A model generated the notes under the pieces. That model searched no databases, had not been told where the DNA came from, and saw only the letters and a program-made list of their open reading frames with translations. The position numbers and the translations under genes are program-made. From the IMG/VR virus record IMGVR_UViG_3300014501_000018, positions 1-62,596 of that record: a stretch of DNA of 62,596 bases, one strand, 5' to 3'. Positions 56,193 through 61,969 of the stretch are shown in pieces; positions within the stretch are counted from its first letter, which is position 1, and every line of letters begins with the position of its first letter. This DNA is from a virus.

Positions 56193-56437
56193 TACGTCGG
56201 CATCCAAATTTCTTGCAACTGATTTTCTTCGTAATGAATAATGTTATCCCTGCCGGTGATCCACCAAATTCGACCTTGCCAATAAACCTTCTGGACTGAA
56301 ACAGTGATCGCGTCATCAACGCCCAGCAACACCGGCCCAAAAGATTTAACCGGCATCAACGAGGATGCGCGCACGATCGCTGGCGCCGTGGCCGTGAAGG
56401 CGATCAGGTTTTTGATGAATTGGCGGCGGGGGATCAT
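56192..56437 (-). CDS. Small Tat-signal protein
   Basis: 81 residues. MIPRRQFIKNLIAFTATAPAIVRASS is a twin-arginine signal (R-R-x-F-I-K) with an Ala-x-Ala type end; then SLMPVKSFGPVLLGVDDAIT and a beta C-terminus (VYWQGRIWWITGRD). Tat substrates cross the inner membrane folded. Such small proteins recur in alphaproteobacterial phages as I recall. Role unknown; possibly a periplasmic effector. Confidence 0.65.
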   Translation of the reverse strand: MIPRRQFIKNLIAFTATAPAIVRASSLMPVKSFGPVLLGVDDAITVSVQKVYWQGRIWWITGRDNIIHYEENQLQEIWMPT

Positions 56438-56649
56438 TTTACTTCGACCTTAAACGGGATTCCGTAGATGCAGCCTTCTTTGACCAGCTCGGTGCTCGGC
56501 AGACGCATTGTTAGTTTGTTGCACTCGTCGCGCAGGAAACAGCCGATTTGATCCGCGGTCATCAAGTCGGTTGTGAACGTCACGGTTATGGGTTTGGTGA
56601 TGTTGTTTGCTGCGAGCCAGTGGTGAAGTCTTGCGAAGGTTTCAAACAT
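56434..56649 (-). CDS. Hypothetical small protein
   Basis: 71 residues from ATG 56649; the frame is open well upstream but that region belongs to the next gene. MFETFARLHHWLAANNITKP then ITVTFTTDLMTADQIGCFLR. Alpha/beta layout, no motif. ATGA overlap with the Tat protein. Confidence 0.6.
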   Translation of the reverse strand: MFETFARLHHWLAANNITKPITVTFTTDLMTADQIGCFLRDECNKLTMRLPSTELVKEGCIYGIPFKVEVK

Positions 56650-56875
56650 GTCTAGGCCACCCTGGAAGATTTTTGTAACAAACATTTCCGCAACGCTGAG
56701 GGTAGATCGAACCCGGCTTGTTAGCACGCGCTTCGATATCTGGTCGCGAGCACACAGCATAATAAGTCGACACCTCGCAGCCCGCGCGCGGCCCCGTGAC
56801 GAATTCCATTCTGGCCCCACAATGGTCGCAGACTGTGAAGCAAGCGGGATTTGAGTCGTTAAGCGGACGGCGCAT
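56642..56875 (-). CDS. Small zinc-binding protein, first gene of long leftward unit
   Basis: 77 residues. CFTVCDHCGARMEFVTGPRA has C-x3-C-x2-C, and later Cys (AGCEVSTYY, VCSRPD, RCGNVCYKN) complete possible metal sites. Directly downstream of the 56898 palindrome and its promoter. Overlaps the next gene by 8 bases. Confidence 0.6.
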   Translation of the reverse strand: MRRPLNDSNPACFTVCDHCGARMEFVTGPRAGCEVSTYYAVCSRPDIEARANKPGSIYPQRCGNVCYKNLPGWPRHV

Positions 56876-56881
56876 TCCAGC

Positions 56882-56911
56882 ACAGTAGCACGGCTCGTGT
56901 AGTTACAGCAA
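56882..56911 (-). promoter_or_regulatory. Leftward promoter of the long unit
   Basis: TTGCTG (56911-56906), 18-base spacer, TACTGT (56887-56882). The -35 lies inside the 56898 palindrome. Transcription would start almost at the ATG of 56875, giving a leaderless or very short leader message. Moderate match only. Confidence 0.4.
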
Positions 56912-56916
56912 CTACA
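56898..56916. promoter_or_regulatory. GTAGT-n7-ACTAC palindrome, site 3
   Basis: TGTAGTTACAGCAACTACA: a 7-bp inverted repeat with a 5-base centre, sharing the outer arms TGTAGT and ACTACA with site 1. It lies 22 bases before the start of the first gene of the long leftward unit. Confidence 0.7.
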
Positions 56917-57213
56917 TTTTCGGCGGGATTTTTAGGGGAAAATTTTTCAGAATTCCTTGGGGGGCGGTGAGGTTGGGGTACCCGAGATTCAATTTGCCGC
57001 GGGGCCTTCGGGTCGAAAAATCGACCAAAAATGACGTGGCAGATCGTCGCACCGCTATCAGTTATCGACCTCGGTGGTGCAAGTCACCAGTAGTCGACCG
57101 GCGCTCGGTCTCGCGTAATGCCCTGATAAACCATGCGGATTCGGGGTTTACTTGCAGTCTTGTAAGATCGCAAGCGATTGAACGGCTTGGATTAGTCCAG
57201 ATCTAGCGAGACC

Positions 57214-57582
57214 ATGCGACGCGAGGGGCAGCTCGCCTCGGTGCGCGCTATCTTGGCCGGCATGAATGAGAACGAATCGACAGAGGGCAGTCCACAAAGG
57301 CACCCTGCCCCACTTCCGATTGATACTGCTATCCGAAGGCTTGTGCCAAGCGGTCGGCGCCGAGACGTGCTCGCCTTGTTTCAAAACCGCGTCACATGGG
57401 CTGCAATTGCTCACTGGCGCAAAGGTCGAGTGAAACCGCCACAATGGGCCGTCGATTGTTTGCGAGACTACATCGCGCCCGTGCTTGCCATCGAGGCCAA
57501 CACAAAGCCGAACGGCGCCGCTCTAATCGCGTGGCTCAAAGCACACGGCCGGTACCCTGCAAAAGAAAAAGCCGCCGGTTAG
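57214..57582 (+). CDS. Probable HTH regulator (repressor candidate)
   Basis: 122 residues; ATG 57262 (MNENESTEGS) is an alternative start. After a polar N-terminus, RRDVLALFQNRVTWAAIAHW then RKGRVKPPQWAVDCLRDYI reads as helix-turn-helix with an unusual Trp-rich recognition region. The end is AALIAWLKAHGRYPAKEKAA. It is isolated between two leftward units at a divergent control region, the normal seat of a phage repressor. Its last 20 bases double as the arm of a leftward terminator. Confidence 0.6.
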   Translation: MRREGQLASVRAILAGMNENESTEGSPQRHPAPLPIDTAIRRLVPSGRRRDVLALFQNRVTWAAIAHWRKGRVKPPQWAVDCLRDYIAPVLAIEANTKPNGAALIAWLKAHGRYPAKEKAAG

Positions 57583-57590
57583 GGCGGCTT
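57561..57590 (-). terminator. Intrinsic terminator, leftward
   Basis: AAGCCGCC-n6-GGCGGCTT is an 8-bp stem (57569-57590). On the minus strand it is followed by TTTTTCTTTT (57570-57561). It would stop transcripts from the promoter at 57660-57688 before they run into the regulator gene antisense. Confidence 0.75.
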
Positions 57591-57653
57591 AGTCTCGCGA
57601 CGAATTGTGTGCCGCGTGCTATCTTGAAACGCGCTCGCCAGTAATCCCTAACA
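57562..57653 (-). ncRNA. Candidate small RNA, about 90 nt
   Basis: It has its own promoter (57688-57660) and its own terminator (57561-57590), and is insulated upstream by another terminator (57705-57729). No start codon with ribosome site and useful frame is present. Only the last 20 nt are antisense to the regulator gene at 57214. Function unknown. Confidence 0.55.
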
Positions 57654-57659
57654 ACCGAA

Positions 57660-57688
57660 TATCTACTCTTTCAATTCCCCAAAGTCAA
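57660..57688 (-). promoter_or_regulatory. Leftward promoter, TGAAAGAG family, copy 3
   Basis: TTGACT (57688-57683), 17-base spacer ending TTGAAAGAG, then TAGATA (57665-57660). It shares spacer end and spacing with two other promoters (58246 and 58622). It reads into the candidate small RNA. Confidence 0.7.
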
Positions 57689-57704
57689 TACCCCAATACA
57701 AAAC

Positions 57705-57729
57705 AAAAAGCCGCCCCGTTAAGAGCGGC
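57705..57729 (-). terminator. Intrinsic terminator after gene 57752
   Basis: GCCGC-n10-GCGGC stem (57710-57729) followed on the minus strand by TTTTTGTTTT. It ends the leftward message of 58190-57752. Confidence 0.65.
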
Positions 57730-57751
57730 CTTTGTGTCGTGTTGACGGGTG

Positions 57752-57979
57752 CTATGCACGTTGTCCCAATTCGCAAGCTTCCCACAATTCCACAAACGTT
57801 GACGCCTTGCTTGCCGCGATTCGTTGCTTGATCTCGCCACGCCCGAAGTGCGGCTTGATTTGATTAAAAAGCATTCGTGTCGCGTCTTGCTGAAACGAAT
57901 TAGGAAGCGCCGACCAGTCGCGACGGTTTATCGCGTCAGTTATAAGCTTTTCCACCCATGTCTGGATTTGCACTTCCAT
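57752..57979 (-). CDS. Hypothetical small protein
   Basis: 75 residues. MEVQIQTWVEKLITDAINRR then DATRMLFNQIKPHFGRGEIK and STFVELWEACELGQRA. All helical. One base after the previous stop; a terminator follows. Unknown early protein. Confidence 0.6.
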   Translation of the reverse strand: MEVQIQTWVEKLITDAINRRDWSALPNSFQQDATRMLFNQIKPHFGRGEIKQRIAASKASTFVELWEACELGQRA

Positions 57980-57980
57980 G

Positions 57981-58190
57981 TTATGCGCTCAAATGCCAAG
58001 CACTCCGCGCCGCCTCGCGCAGATCGTGCAAACGCCGCAGTTCCGATCCTTCCTCACCTTTGCCGCGAGGCTCATAGCGTGCCTGGCCGGCATCCTTGCC
58101 GAACTTGCGCTGTAGTTCTTCCGCCCACCTATCATCGGCGCTTTGGAACGTCTTAAGTTCTGGCGTGTATGGAAAGGCTTTATTGCTCAT
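57981..58190 (-). CDS. Hypothetical early protein
   Basis: 69 residues. MSNKAFPYTPELKTFQSADD, then GKGEEGSELRRLHDLREAAR. GGGGAAAAG precedes the ATG. Its message starts at the 58246 promoter with a hairpin (58212-58239). Basic/acidic helical protein; similar short proteins occur in related phages as I recall. Confidence 0.65.
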   Translation of the reverse strand: MSNKAFPYTPELKTFQSADDRWAEELQRKFGKDAGQARYEPRGKGEEGSELRRLHDLREAARSAWHLSA

Positions 58191-58211
58191 TTGCTTTTCC
58201 CCTATCCCTTA

Positions 58212-58239
58212 ATCCCACGACCTGGATTGATCGTGGGAT
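58212..58239 (-). other. 5'-terminal hairpin of an early message
   Basis: ATCCCACGA-n10-TCGTGGGAT, a perfect 9-bp inverted repeat. Its outer edge (58239) is where the promoter at 58246-58274 should start transcription, so the RNA would begin with this hairpin. A stabilising 5' cap-like structure is likely. No T-tract follows. Confidence 0.6.
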
Positions 58240-58245
58240 ATTGCT

Positions 58246-58274
58246 TGTTTACTCTTTCACTTTGAGGGAGTCAA
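58246..58274 (-). promoter_or_regulatory. Leftward promoter, TGAAAGAG family, copy 1
   Basis: TTGACT (58274-58269), 17-base spacer ending GTGAAAGAG, TAAACA (58251-58246). It overlaps the 3' end of gene 58271-58576 and serves 58190 and 57979. Confidence 0.7.
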
Positions 58275-58576
58275 GCACGCTTAATAACCATTTCATCGCC
58301 GTCGAAAGCCTTAACCGTGTTCAGCCCTTGGTGCGAAAAATCGTACCGCACAAACCAAGCATGATCCTTCTGCATCACGCTGTAACCTAAATCGAACTGC
58401 CGAGCCGCTTGGTTCATCTTACGTTTTGTCGTTACTGATTTCCAACCGCCAGTCCGCAGAATAATGCACTCATGATCAAATTCCACGATTGGCGTCGAGT
58501 GGTAAGTGACCGTCGTGTTGCCATTCTTATATCCCACCGTCGTCGCGTAGTTCGAAAGCTTATTCATGCGAGGCAT
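58271..58576 (-). CDS. Conserved small early protein
   Basis: 101 residues. GNTTVTYHSTPIVEFDHECI, ILRTGGWKSVTTKRKMNQAA and DLGYSVMQKDHAWFVRYDFS form a compact alpha/beta protein whose TGGW-x-T/S-x-TTKRKMNQ pattern I recognise from many phages. Function unknown. GGGGG lies five bases upstream of the ATG; promoter at 58622-58650. Confidence 0.75.
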   Translation of the reverse strand: MPRMNKLSNYATTVGYKNGNTTVTYHSTPIVEFDHECIILRTGGWKSVTTKRKMNQAARQFDLGYSVMQKDHAWFVRYDFSHQGLNTVKAFDGDEMVIKRA

Positions 58577-58596
58577 AACTTCCCCCTATCTATTTT

Positions 58597-58612
58597 GCGG
58601 CAAAATCGCCGC
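58597..58612 (-). other. 5'-terminal hairpin of second early message
   Basis: GCGGC-n6-GCCGC inverted repeat. It begins about three bases after the expected start from the 58622-58650 promoter, so this message also opens with a hairpin. Confidence 0.5.
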
Positions 58613-58621
58613 GTGACAATT

Positions 58622-58650
58622 CATATACTCTTTCAATTATTGGGTGTCAA
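58622..58650 (-). promoter_or_regulatory. Leftward promoter, TGAAAGAG family, copy 2
   Basis: TTGACA (58650-58645), 17-base spacer ending TTGAAAGAG, TATATG (58627-58622). It is the best match of the three to the sigma-70 consensus. Drives gene 58271-58576. Confidence 0.75.
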
Positions 58651-58669
58651 GCCCGCCCCGTCGTGACGG

Positions 58670-58861
58670 GTGTGAAGCGTGAAGGGTTTTTTTCACATCG
58701 CTAGCTTTTATTATATATCGCGTATGTACCATTTTAGGTTAACAAGAAATTGTAGCCACGTAATAATTTACTAATATCTATTCATACTATTCACACTATT
58801 CAATAATATAATAAAAACAATGGTTTCTGCGTGAACAGTCTGTGAAGGCTGTGAAGGGTTT
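58670..58861. other. AT-rich, repeat-containing probable replication origin
   Basis: No gene. Three contiguous 9-bp direct repeats of the form (T/A)CTATTCA(T/C/A) lie at 58777-58803, next to an A+T stretch (TAATATAATAA). GTGAAGG-type motifs flank the region (58670-58690 and 58840-58860), one forming GTGAA-n8-TTCAC. It abuts the 3' end of the prim-pol/helicase gene. AT-richness plus short iterons beside an initiator-like gene is the usual origin layout. Confidence 0.55.
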
Positions 58862-61237
58862 TTAGTCGCTATTCCAGTTTTTGGCCTCGTTGTCCCAATT
58901 CCATTTTCCGTATTTATTTTCCCAGTGCGCGCGGTGCTCCAAAAGCGGCTTTAATCGCCACTGATTCCCGTTTCTGCGGTGTAACCGTTCACCGCCCATG
59001 TCCCCCACAAAGCGCCCAATTCGGGTTGCGTTTGCATCTATGGCACGGGGGGCAAAATCGCGCATCATGTTCAAAAGTGCGGTGCTCGTTACCTCGTCGG
59101 TCTCGACGTTTCCAGGGTGTGTTTTGAGAAATGGCATCCACCCATTCTGCAGCACGCTCTCCCACCATTCCGCGATAGGCGGCAACGACCTGGCTTTCTG
59201 GAGCTGGAGCGCCGCGGTGCGGATAATCTGGCGCGGGTGCCAGTCGCCTAGATCGAAATGCAATAAATCGTGGAGCATCGCCGCCAAGCCACCAGTCGCC
59301 ACCTCGTTATGGAGTGCATCAAAATACGCTTGATTGCCTATCTGGTCCGGCGCCACATCAAACACCGCATAGCGTCGCTCGTCGTGCGAGGCCGGCACGG
59401 CCCACTCGGCATTTGCGGTCATAAGCAGATGCAGCCGATTTTCCCATTGCGTCGCGTCGACGCCCTTTTGCTCGATCATCATCACTGGCTCGGTAATGAT
59501 CGCCTTGAGTGTAGCCTCACCTTGCTTGTCGCCTGCCCAGAACGCTTCATCGGCGTACAGCAAAAGGCAATTGCGCATGTGTGCGTTGAAAGAGCCAATA
59601 AGGTGTTTTTGGTGCGAGACGTGCAGACCGTGCTGCCCGAAGATTTTGCGCAACGCATTGGCGAACGTGCCTTTGCCGCTACCTTTGCCGCCGCGGAACA
59701 CCAACGCCGCTTCCGCGCGCTGCCCGGGGTTTTGCACGCACCATGCCGCGAAGCGCAAAATGTACTCGGCCGAGGCACGATCGCCACCGGCCAGCACAAA
59801 GCCGATATGGCGCCGCATCAGCGTCCACTCGCCTGCAGCGGGCTCGACCGCGAAGCCGGTCCAGAGATTGAGCACGTTACCCGGCAGCACTGCCGGCGCG
59901 CCTGGCACCAGATCCAGGCCTTCGAACGAACGGCGGTGCGGCCAGCTCGTCCAGTATGCGCCAATAGGTCGCATCTTATCCTCGACCTTAACGTAGCGGT
60001 GCGCGTAGCGTTCGTGAAACGACTTGAACGTCTGGAACGAGGGGATTTTGACGGCCGAGTCGGCTTTGCTCGATACCCACGACATCACCATGCACTTGCC
60101 GCCGAGGTCGCCGATTGTCTGATAATGCTGGTTCAGTTCTATAAGCGGGTTGCCTGGCACCTGCCCCGCGAACTCGGGCGCGGCTTGATTAAACTGTTCC
60201 GCAAACTGTGGTAAGCTAGCGTGACCATTGACCTTTTCGGGGGTTGCCTCTTGCGCCCAGCCGAGGTCCATCGCGGCTTTGTAAATGGATGCAACAGTCG
60301 CCCTAGAGCCTTGATAATCCCGATTAAATCCCGCCCACCGTTTCTCTAAATCAGCGCGTCCTTTGTAACCGCCGTCACCCGCTACCAGCGGGTCGCCCTT
60401 GCTGGTCCGCGACCATTCATCCCAAATTTCAAGCCCATAGTCGGTCCCGTTAACAATCCACTTCAAGTCATGAAGCGCCGCGCCAAACGAAAACCACGTC
60501 GCCCCGTCGATAGCGGCGTCGATGACCGCAAGTGCCGATCGGAGCCTGTTTGCTTCCGCTTTGGTGAATGGAACGGCCGTTGCCGTGAGATTGGCGACGG
60601 ATCGAGCGGCCAAGCCGCGGCCGGGGCGCGCTGGGTCTCTTGCCGCATTGACTTTTAAGTCAACTAACCCTGCGCTCGGCGGTGCTGCCTGCCTGGCGCT
60701 ACCCTTCCTGCTGGAGACCCACAGCGCGACCCATGCGGGGGCGTCGGCGAGCGGGATCGAAGCGTCTATCCATTGGTACAGCGCGCCGGAAGGGTGCACT
60801 GACGGCGGCAGGACGACATAACCGGAGCTGCCTCGCACGTCGAGATGCTCGCCTTTCACTTGGCTCGATCGAACGCCTGTGCCACGGTAATAGAGGTGTA
60901 GGCCGCCGTCGCGGCCGGTCTTGGCGGTGAGGGTACGGGGCAGCGGCCAAGCGCCGTAGGATCGCGCTACCGCTTCGAGCTGAATGAGCCCCTCGGGACC
61001 ATCAACGTCGAGCACGACAAGCCCGCTGGCGCCGGTACTCAGCCCGATGTTTGCTTGCGGCGTTGCCGACCACCAACGCTCGATCTGGCCCAGATCCGCC
61101 GTAGCGTCTAAAAATCCCTTGCCGCCATTTTTCTTACTTATTAACGGAAGTTTGGAGCGAGGCGCTAAACCAAAGACGCACCATGATCGACTCGCGTATT
61201 GTAGTGCATAATCAACGAGGGCCATGCCGGGGCTCAT
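58862..61237 (-). CDS. Primase-polymerase fused to superfamily 3-type helicase
   Basis: 791 residues. Residues about 5-180 form a prim-pol (AEP) domain: KLPLISKKNGGKGFLDATAD, GLVVLDVDGPEGL (catalytic Asp-x-Asp) and GGLHLYYRG (His strand). Residues 220-330 resemble the PriCT-type linker (WFSFGAALHDLKWI). The helicase has Walker A RGGKGSGKGT near 515 and Walker B LLYADEA near 560, with MTANAEWAVPASHDERRYAV as sensor/Arg finger area. It would open the origin and make primers for the family A polymerase at 1316. ATG 61225 is an alternative start. Confidence 0.9.
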   Translation of the reverse strand: MSPGMALVDYALQYASRSWCVFGLAPRSKLPLISKKNGGKGFLDATADLGQIERWWSATPQANIGLSTGASGLVVLDVDGPEGLIQLEAVARSYGAWPLPRTLTAKTGRDGGLHLYYRGTGVRSSQVKGEHLDVRGSSGYVVLPPSVHPSGALYQWIDASIPLADAPAWVALWVSSRKGSARQAAPPSAGLVDLKVNAARDPARPGRGLAARSVANLTATAVPFTKAEANRLRSALAVIDAAIDGATWFSFGAALHDLKWIVNGTDYGLEIWDEWSRTSKGDPLVAGDGGYKGRADLEKRWAGFNRDYQGSRATVASIYKAAMDLGWAQEATPEKVNGHASLPQFAEQFNQAAPEFAGQVPGNPLIELNQHYQTIGDLGGKCMVMSWVSSKADSAVKIPSFQTFKSFHERYAHRYVKVEDKMRPIGAYWTSWPHRRSFEGLDLVPGAPAVLPGNVLNLWTGFAVEPAAGEWTLMRRHIGFVLAGGDRASAEYILRFAAWCVQNPGQRAEAALVFRGGKGSGKGTFANALRKIFGQHGLHVSHQKHLIGSFNAHMRNCLLLYADEAFWAGDKQGEATLKAIITEPVMMIEQKGVDATQWENRLHLLMTANAEWAVPASHDERRYAVFDVAPDQIGNQAYFDALHNEVATGGLAAMLHDLLHFDLGDWHPRQIIRTAALQLQKARSLPPIAEWWESVLQNGWMPFLKTHPGNVETDEVTSTALLNMMRDFAPRAIDANATRIGRFVGDMGGERLHRRNGNQWRLKPLLEHRAHWENKYGKWNWDNEAKNWNSD

Positions 61238-61241
61238 CCAC

Positions 61242-61271
61242 TTGACGAGATGGAGCGTTCTCGGCTAGGCT
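61242..61271 (+). promoter_or_regulatory. Rightward promoter of candidate small RNA
   Basis: TTGACG (61242-61247), 18-base spacer, TAGGCT (61266-61271). It lies immediately upstream of (and divergent to) the prim-pol start. Transcription should begin near 61278. Confidence 0.55.
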
Positions 61272-61277
61272 CGTGAG

Positions 61278-61347
61278 GTCCTGTCTCCACCCCACGTTCC
61301 TCCCGGAACGCACGCCCTCGGCCTTCACCAGCCGGGGGCGTTTTGTT
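61278..61347 (+). ncRNA. Candidate small structured RNA, about 70 nt
   Basis: From the promoter above to the terminator at 61347. Two consecutive hairpins: CGTTCC-TCCC-GGAACG (61295-61310) with the pyrimidine run CCTCCC at its loop, and the terminator stem. No open frame. The CCUCCC loop could pair with ribosome-binding sites, as in alphaproteobacterial sRNAs that expose CCUCC motifs. It lies in the leader of nothing obvious, since the next rightward gene starts 126 bases later. Confidence 0.55.
61312..61347 (+). terminator. Intrinsic terminator, rightward
   Basis: ACGCCCTCGGC and GCCGGGGGCGT pair over 11 positions (one G-U) around an 8-base loop, followed by TTTTGTT. It is one of the strongest terminators in the window. 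Nothing upstream on this strand but the candidate small RNA needs it. Confidence 0.8.
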
Positions 61348-61472
61348 ATGGTTGTCTCATTTCGTAAATCCGTCAAGAGATTTCAGAGGCTTACGCGATA
61401 ATTGCATTTTACTCTTTACAAAGGCATTGAGGCGTGTCATAAGGTCCGTTATCGAGAAAAAGGGGATAGGAC

Positions 61473-61790
61473 ATGGACCAGGACAAATTCGAGACGCCGG
61501 TTGTTTTCCGCAAAGATCGCAAGAAAAATCCGGAGATCACGGCTGTCATGCCGTGCGAGCCGGCCGATGTTGCTGGCCACTATATGACTTGTTACGTGCA
61601 CGTCGGGCAGCATGGTTCATGTGGGATGCAGTGGTATCACGGCACGCGCGCTGCGAAGCCCAGTGAGTACGCTGATCTGCTCGCGGAGTTGATCGGTCTC
61701 GGCTACAAGCCAAAAGTTTACAAGCGCATTCAGCCGGCGCACCGCAATGCTTTCAACGCCGAAGTTGATCGGCTGCGTAAGCGCGCATGA
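61473..61790 (+). CDS. Conserved phage protein, first rightward gene
   Basis: 105 residues. ETPVVFRKDRKKNPEITAVM, HYMTCYVHVGQHGSCGMQWY and EYADLLAELIGLGYKPKVYK make a compact alpha/beta protein with the recurrent C-Y-x-H-V-G-Q-H-G signature of a widespread phage hypothetical. GGGGATAGGAC precedes the ATG. A weak promoter (TTTACA near 61415, CATAAG near 61438) may drive it. Confidence 0.75.
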   Translation: MDQDKFETPVVFRKDRKKNPEITAVMPCEPADVAGHYMTCYVHVGQHGSCGMQWYHGTRAAKPSEYADLLAELIGLGYKPKVYKRIQPAHRNAFNAEVDRLRKRA

Positions 61791-61969
61791 CCCGCTCAGA
61801 AATTTGCAAACGCAAAGCCCTTTGGGCTGAACGCAAGTGCAATGAAGCCGCGGCTTCCGACAAGCCGTGGGCGTTGCGCAATCTGCGACTCTATCAAAAC
61901 TACGCCTCGCGTTTTTGGGGCGAGTATTTTACTGAATTAAAATTGGGAGATATAAAATGCAAATCGTAG
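61787..61969 (+). CDS. Hypothetical small protein
   Basis: 60 residues, basic helix (MTRSEICKRKALWAERKCNE) followed by a second helix (WALRNLRLYQNYASRFWGEY). ATGA overlap upstream and a 13-base overlap with the repeat protein downstream. Unknown. Confidence 0.6.
   Translation: MTRSEICKRKALWAERKCNEAAASDKPWALRNLRLYQNYASRFWGEYFTELKLGDIKCKS

Larger units (their letters stand above)
56876..57213. promoter_or_regulatory. 338-base control region between divergent units
   Basis: Contains no convincing gene. At its left edge are the 56898 palindrome and the leftward promoter (56882-56911). In the middle, 57011-57026 reads GGTCGA-AAAA-TCGACC, another inverted repeat. The right half precedes the rightward HTH-like gene at 57214, but I see no strong promoter for it. 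The area is a likely switch between the two directions. Confidence 0.5.

Noticed and set aside
57011-57026. Terminator from the GGTCGA/TCGACC inverted repeat
   Set aside because: No T-tract follows on either strand in the right place; kept only as a possible operator.
59270-60214. Open frame of 314 residues on the plus strand
   Set aside because: Antisense to the helicase part of the prim-pol gene whose motifs are intact; shadow frame.
61278-61347. tRNA or tmRNA fragment
   Set aside because: No cloverleaf arms, no T-loop GTTCGA motif and no CCA; two simple hairpins only.
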